From: Deltaproteobacteria bacterium
GTDB lineage: Bacteria; Desulfobacterota; Binatia; Binatales; Binataceae
Reading direction: 5' to 3'
Assembly: GCA_019237115.1 (NCBI GenBank)
Contig: JAFAHS010000036.1
Span: 1 to 45,724, forward strand
DNA: 45,724 nucleotides
Positions 42,459-45,724 of this stretch are shown here, piece by piece. A model generated the notes under the pieces. The model was not told where the DNA came from. It made no database searches and saw only the letters and a list, made by a program, of their open reading frames with translations. Each line of letters begins with the position of its first letter. Within the stretch, counting starts at the first letter, position 1. Both the position numbers and the translations under genes were made by a program.

Positions 42459-43279
42459 GCGCCGCCGCGTTTGGGAATCGGCCGCCCCAGTTCGTTCATC
42501 ACGAGCTGAATGTCCTGCCATACGAGCCGCTTGTCCGCGGGGTTGCGCAACAGATAGGCGGGATGAAAGGTGGGCATCATCCGGATCCCGTGCAATTCGT
42601 GCCAGTTTCCCCGCAGCCTGCTGATCGGAGTTTTTACCTTCAGAAGCGCCTGCACCGCGAAGGTACCCAGGCCCACGATGACGCGGGGGCGCACGATTTC
42701 GATCTGGCGCAGGAGGAACGGCTCACAGGCGGCAACCTCGTCGGGTTCGGGATTGCGATTGCCCGGGGGGCGGCACTTGATCACGTTGCAGATGTAGACC
42801 TCCGAGCGCGGCATCCCCATCCCCCGCTCGATGATATCGGTCAGGAGCTGTCCGGCACGCCCGACAAACGGTTCGCCGCGGAGATCTTCGTCGGCACCGG
42901 GCGCTTCACCGACAAACATGAGCTCGGCGGCAGGATTGCCGACCCCGAAGACCAGGTTGGTGCGCAGCGGCCACAGCTTGCAGCGTCGGCAGTCGCCGAC
43001 GAATTCGTGCACCTGTTCGAGCGACGATTGCGACTCCAGGCCCGGATATTTCGAGAACAGCTCGACGGCCCGGGACGTCGCCGCCGGCGGTGGAACCCGC
43101 GAAGCCACCGGGGCGGTAGCGGGGTCGCGCGGGCGAGCCGGCTCGGCGGTGGTAACTGGAGCGGCGTTGGACCTGTCGGCGGGCAGCCCGTCGAGACCTT
43201 CCTCGCGGATCTGTTCCACGTAGTCGCGCAGGGTGGCGATCAGCGTTTCGCGGTCCGTCGATTGATGCGACTGGCTCAT
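42455..43279 (-). CDS. uracil-DNA glycosylase, family 4 (iron-sulfur)
   Basis: A 274-residue base-excision-repair enzyme that removes uracil from DNA. The catalytic-site motif is [20 protein letters not shown], and [12 protein letters not shown] is the conserved second motif. The 4Fe-4S ligands appear as C97 and C100 (DCRRCKL), C169 ([15 protein letters not shown]) and C185, with the 16-residue spacing usual for family 4. The first 70 residues are a Pro/Ala-rich low-complexity linker. The start at 43279 is chosen for family fit. It overlaps the NfeD start and is the first gene of the UDG-NfeD-slipin unit. Confidence 0.93.
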   Translation of the reverse strand: MSQSHQSTDRETLIATLRDYVEQIREEGLDGLPADRSNAAPVTTAEPARPRDPATAPVASRVPPPAATSRAVELFSKYPGLESQSSLEQVHEFVGDCRRCKLWPLRTNLVFGVGNPAAELMFVGEAPGADEDLRGEPFVGRAGQLLTDIIERGMGMPRSEVYICNVIKCRPPGNRNPEPDEVAACEPFLLRQIEIVRPRVIVGLGTFAVQALLKVKTPISRLRGNWHELHGIRMMPTFHPAYLLRNPADKRLVWQDIQLVMNELGRPIPKRGGA

Positions 43280-43338
43280 CGGATCAGATAGGATGGCCGG
43301 GCGGACGGCGAACTCCAAGCCACGCTGCTGAAGTCTTG

Positions 43339-44226
43339 ATGATAGTCTTCTCGGCCTGCTGCGTCATCGTGCTGGTCGTAGTGTCTCCGGAACCCGCGCT
43401 GGCGTGGGGTCCGGTCACACACGTTGCCCTGGGCATGCAGGTCCTTGCGACGGTTATCACCCCGGAACATCCGCTACAAGCCACGCTGCTTAAGCTGCCG
43501 GAGATTTTCCTTTATGGAGGCCTCGCGCCGGATATCGTGCAGGGGCGCAGGCTGCAGAGCCGCCTGCGCCGACATTCGCACAACTGGGCCACCGGATTCG
43601 GATTGCTCGGTTCGGCCAGTACTCCCGAGCAGCAGGCACTTGCGTGCGGATATCTCGCGCACCTGGCGGCCGACGTTGTGGCGCACAACTATTTCCTGCC
43701 GGCCCGCTTCATCGGCCGCTTCGAATCGGGGATCGCCAGCCATCTCTACACCGAAGCGAGATTCGACACCTTCCAGGCTCACGAATACCGGGACCTGCTG
43801 GTAAAACTGCTCAAGGTCGACTTCGGGGTGTTGAACCAAACTCTCAAGCACGCGATCGACTCGCCGCTCTTTTCATTTTCCGCTCATCAGCGCGTTTTCG
43901 AGGGGGGCCTGCGGCGGATTCGCGAATTCGACGGCTTGCTTCGAAGGCTGGGCGGCCCGGACCAGGCCGAAGTGGAGGACTTCGGGCTTTTCAGTCACGC
44001 ATCGTGCGCTGCCATTGGTGGAATCCTTGGAGGTGCAGACAGCGCCCCGGCGTGCCGGTTCGATCCAATGGGGGAAGAGATAATTCGCGACGCGGTCGAC
44101 TTGCGCCGCAAGCTCCAACGGCTGGCGAAAATCGACGCGCGTGCGCGCGCGATGGCGCGGGAAATATCGTCGACGATGGTCGCGGAAGTGCGAGCGCATC
44201 TGCAGCAGAGTCCGTTCGCCTCGTGA
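43339..44226 (+). CDS. secreted zinc-dependent phospholipase C-like protein
   Basis: A 295-residue protein of the zinc-dependent phospholipase C/S1-P1 nuclease-like fold. The signal peptide ends PALA before Trp23 (AWGPVTHVALG); in characterised zinc PLCs the new N-terminal Trp ligates zinc, so the cleavage site fits that use. Further ligands are expected in RLRRHSHNWATGF and CGYLAHLAADVVAHNYFLP (H, D and H). Members act on phospholipids, but many bacterial ones are untested. The ATG at 43339 is preferred to a TTG at 43336. It is divergent from UDG over a 59-bp region. Confidence 0.85.
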   Translation: MIVFSACCVIVLVVVSPEPALAWGPVTHVALGMQVLATVITPEHPLQATLLKLPEIFLYGGLAPDIVQGRRLQSRLRRHSHNWATGFGLLGSASTPEQQALACGYLAHLAADVVAHNYFLPARFIGRFESGIASHLYTEARFDTFQAHEYRDLLVKLLKVDFGVLNQTLKHAIDSPLFSFSAHQRVFEGGLRRIREFDGLLRRLGGPDQAEVEDFGLFSHASCAAIGGILGGADSAPACRFDPMGEEIIRDAVDLRRKLQRLAKIDARARAMAREISSTMVAEVRAHLQQSPFAS

Positions 44227-44389
44227 TTGGGGCAAGGCGCCGACCTGGCAAAGTGCAGGCCAGGCTGCGTTTGCGCCGACCCCGATTTGAAACACATCCG
44301 GCGAAATTTCGTCGTATACTGTGGGGGTAAAACGCCAGCAGCGAGGGTATGGGTGGAATCTTTTGAGTTGTCATGCGCGAGGCGCACTC

Positions 44390-44545
44390 TGATGGATGAA
44401 CCTGGTAATAGAGGAGTACCGCGCTGCCGGCACAGAGGTCGGTTGTCTCTTGGTGCTCGCAGCCCGTTTTTGAGTTTGACGCGAAGCCCTTCGAGCACCC
44501 TGGATTGTAGCCACGGACGCCGCGTTCGTGAGCACGGTTGGTAGA
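44390..44545 (+). ncRNA. candidate bridge RNA region of the IS110 element
   Basis: Non-coding DNA before the transposase. GGTGCTCG (44452-44459) pairs perfectly with CGAGCACC (44492-44499) around a 32-nt internal loop. Smaller stems are GGTA/TACC (44404-44407 with 44417-44420) and CGTG-AG-CACG near 44530. IS110-group elements are known to express a bridge RNA from this left non-coding part, with loops that pair to target and donor DNA. The borders given here are approximate. Confidence 0.5.
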
Positions 44546-44592
44546 ATTCGCTGACGAGGGCTTCCCGCCGGTGGCGTGGTAAAGGAGTGAGT

Positions 44593-45724
44593 TATGGAAG
44601 TCATCCATGAACGCTGCGCGGGTTTGGACGTGCACAAGGAAACGGTGGTGGGGTGCGTACGGGTGTCCGAAGGTGGTGAGGTGCGCCGCGAGGTGCGGCG
44701 CTTTGCGACCACCACCGCGGGGCTGTTGGAGCTCGCGGATTGGTTGCGCCAGGCGGGTTGTACCCACGTGGCGATGGAAGCCAGCGGGGTTTACTGGAAG
44801 CCGGTGTGGCACATCCTGGAGGGCGAGTTCGAGCTAGTCCTGGCCAACCCGGCCCACATCCGCAACGTGCCTGGGCGCAAGAGCGACGTCAACGACGCGA
44901 CCTGGATCGCAGACCTGTTGGCGCACGGGCTGATCCGCGCGAGCATGGTCCCGCCGGGGCCCATCCAGGAGCTGCGCGACCTGACCCGCACCCGCAAGCA
45001 GCTGATCCGCGAGGTGGTGCAGCACAAGCAGCGCATCGAGAAGGTGCTCGAGGACGCCAACCTGAAGTTGGCTTCGGTAGTATCGGATGTGTTTGGCCAG
45101 AGCGGGCGGCGGATGCTCCAGGCGCTCATCGCCGGGCAAACCGATGCCAAAAAGCTGGCGGCGTTGGGCAGCGAACGGCTATCGGCGTCGCGCGAAACTT
45201 TGGCCCAGGCGCTGCACGGCAAGGTCACCACCCATCATCGGTTCATGCTCAAGCAGCACCTGCAGACCATCGAGCACCTGGAGCAGACCGTCAGCGAGTT
45301 CGAAGCGCAGATCGAGGCTGCGCTGGAGCCCTTTCGCGCCGCGGTCGAACGACTGATGACGATCCCGGGCGTCAGCGCGACGGCAGCACACGTGATCATC
45401 GCGGAGATCGGGGTCGACATGAGCCGCTTTGCCACGGTCGGCCACTTGCGCTCGTGGGCCGGGCTCTGTCCGCAACTCAACGAGAGTGCCGGCAAGGTCA
45501 AGTCGCGCCGACTACGGTACGGGGCCCCCTGGCTAAAAACCGTACTGGTGCAGTGCGCCTGGGCGGCCACCCGCAGCAAGACCAACTATCCCCACGCCCA
45601 GTTCTTAAGATTGCGAGCTCGCCGTGGTCCAAAAAAGGCGATCCTGGCTGTGGCTGCTTCCATCCTCACCGCCGCTTACTATGTGCTGCGCGATCAGGTG
45701 CCGTATCGCGACCCCGGGCCGCTC
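44593..45724 (+). CDS. IS110-family transposase (3' end beyond the window)
   Basis: The first 377 residues of a bridge-RNA-guided DEDD recombinase. The RuvC-like domain shows D12 (AGLDVHKE), E62 (VAMEASGVYWKP), D98 and D101 (GRKSDVNDATWIADLLA). The C-terminal Transposase_20 domain has MTIPGVSATAAHVIIAEIG and LRSWAGLCPQLNESAGKVKS, the segment that carries the conserved catalytic Ser. RBS AAGGAG precedes the ATG by 7 nt. The frame is open to the last base, so the stop is not seen. No internal stop was met, so the element could be active. Confidence 0.93.

Larger units (their letters stand above)
44227..45724 (+). mobile_element. IS110-family insertion element (right side beyond the window)
   Basis: A DEDD transposase gene preceded by a long non-coding, structured left part, which is the layout of the IS110 group. 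The exact left end is not defined because IS110 elements have no long terminal inverted repeats and no target duplication. It must lie between the PLC gene stop (44226) and about 44390. The right end is outside the window. Confidence 0.7.

Noticed and set aside
44287..44320. TTGAAA and TATACT as a promoter for the IS110 element
   Set aside because: The spacing is 22 bp, too long for a normal sigma70 promoter; IS110 promoters also often form only at the circle junction.
1..45724. CRISPR arrays, rRNA or phage modules
   Set aside because: No regularly spaced repeats, no rRNA-like stretches, and no integrase, capsid or tail-like proteins were seen.

Overview
The window is a GC-rich bacterial chromosome segment with short intergenic gaps, many strand switches and a large core-gene operon. 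The order cysteine desulfurase-mnmA-mtaB-rnc-era-der-guaA-gltX-clpP, the block lysC-cimA-cysE (isoleucine through citramalate), and the many acyl-CoA dehydrogenase, amidohydrolase, GST and SnoaL-type genes suggest an aerobic free-living bacterium of a deltaproteobacteria-like lineage (for example Desulfobacterota or Binatota). That placement is inference from gene content only.

Layout. 1-10.4 kb is a catabolic region: the end of one acyl-CoA dehydrogenase, a leftward set (EthD-like protein, alpha/beta hydrolase, amidohydrolase, GST), then a rightward set (SMP-30 lactonase, LptA/OstA-like protein, metallo-beta-lactamase-fold hydrolase, an adjacent pair of acyl-CoA dehydrogenases, TauD-type dioxygenase). 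10.5-15.5 kb is a small-protein accessory region: SnoaL-like, TfoX-like, DUF899, a PhnB-like VOC protein and four AHSA1/SRPBCC paralogues. One of these paralogues is frameshifted, and another is preceded in frame by what looks like the tail of a lost fifth copy. 15.8-19.1 kb holds an SDR oxidoreductase, a periplasmic helical protein and a DUF885 metallopeptidase.

19.2-29.7 kb is the leftward housekeeping operon, which links tRNA thiolation and methylthiolation, RNase III, two ribosome-assembly GTPases, GMP synthesis, Glu-tRNA synthesis and ClpP. 29.8-32.8 kb carries an FAD oxidoreductase, a threonine-dehydratase-like gene with two frameshifts, and a second GST. 33.0-36.7 kb is the lysC-cimA-cysE operon. 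37-43.3 kb holds a GNAT protein, a small membrane protein, a HTH plus substrate-binding-domain regulator, a histidine phosphatase, and a uracil-DNA glycosylase/NfeD/slipin operon. 43.3-45.7 kb has a secreted zinc-dependent phospholipase C-like protein and an IS110-family element that runs off the window edge.

The most interesting signal is a pair of near-identical promoter/operator modules 21 kb apart. One lies before the DUF899 gene (11819-11867) and one before the second GST (32825-32866). Each has a -35 box, exactly 17 bp, a TATTTA -10 box, and a TTAAC-N6-GTTA dyad overlapping the -10. They look like two members of one repressor regulon whose regulator is outside the window. Second is the structured 366-bp leader of the IS110 transposase, a candidate bridge RNA. 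No tRNA, rRNA or CRISPR array was seen.
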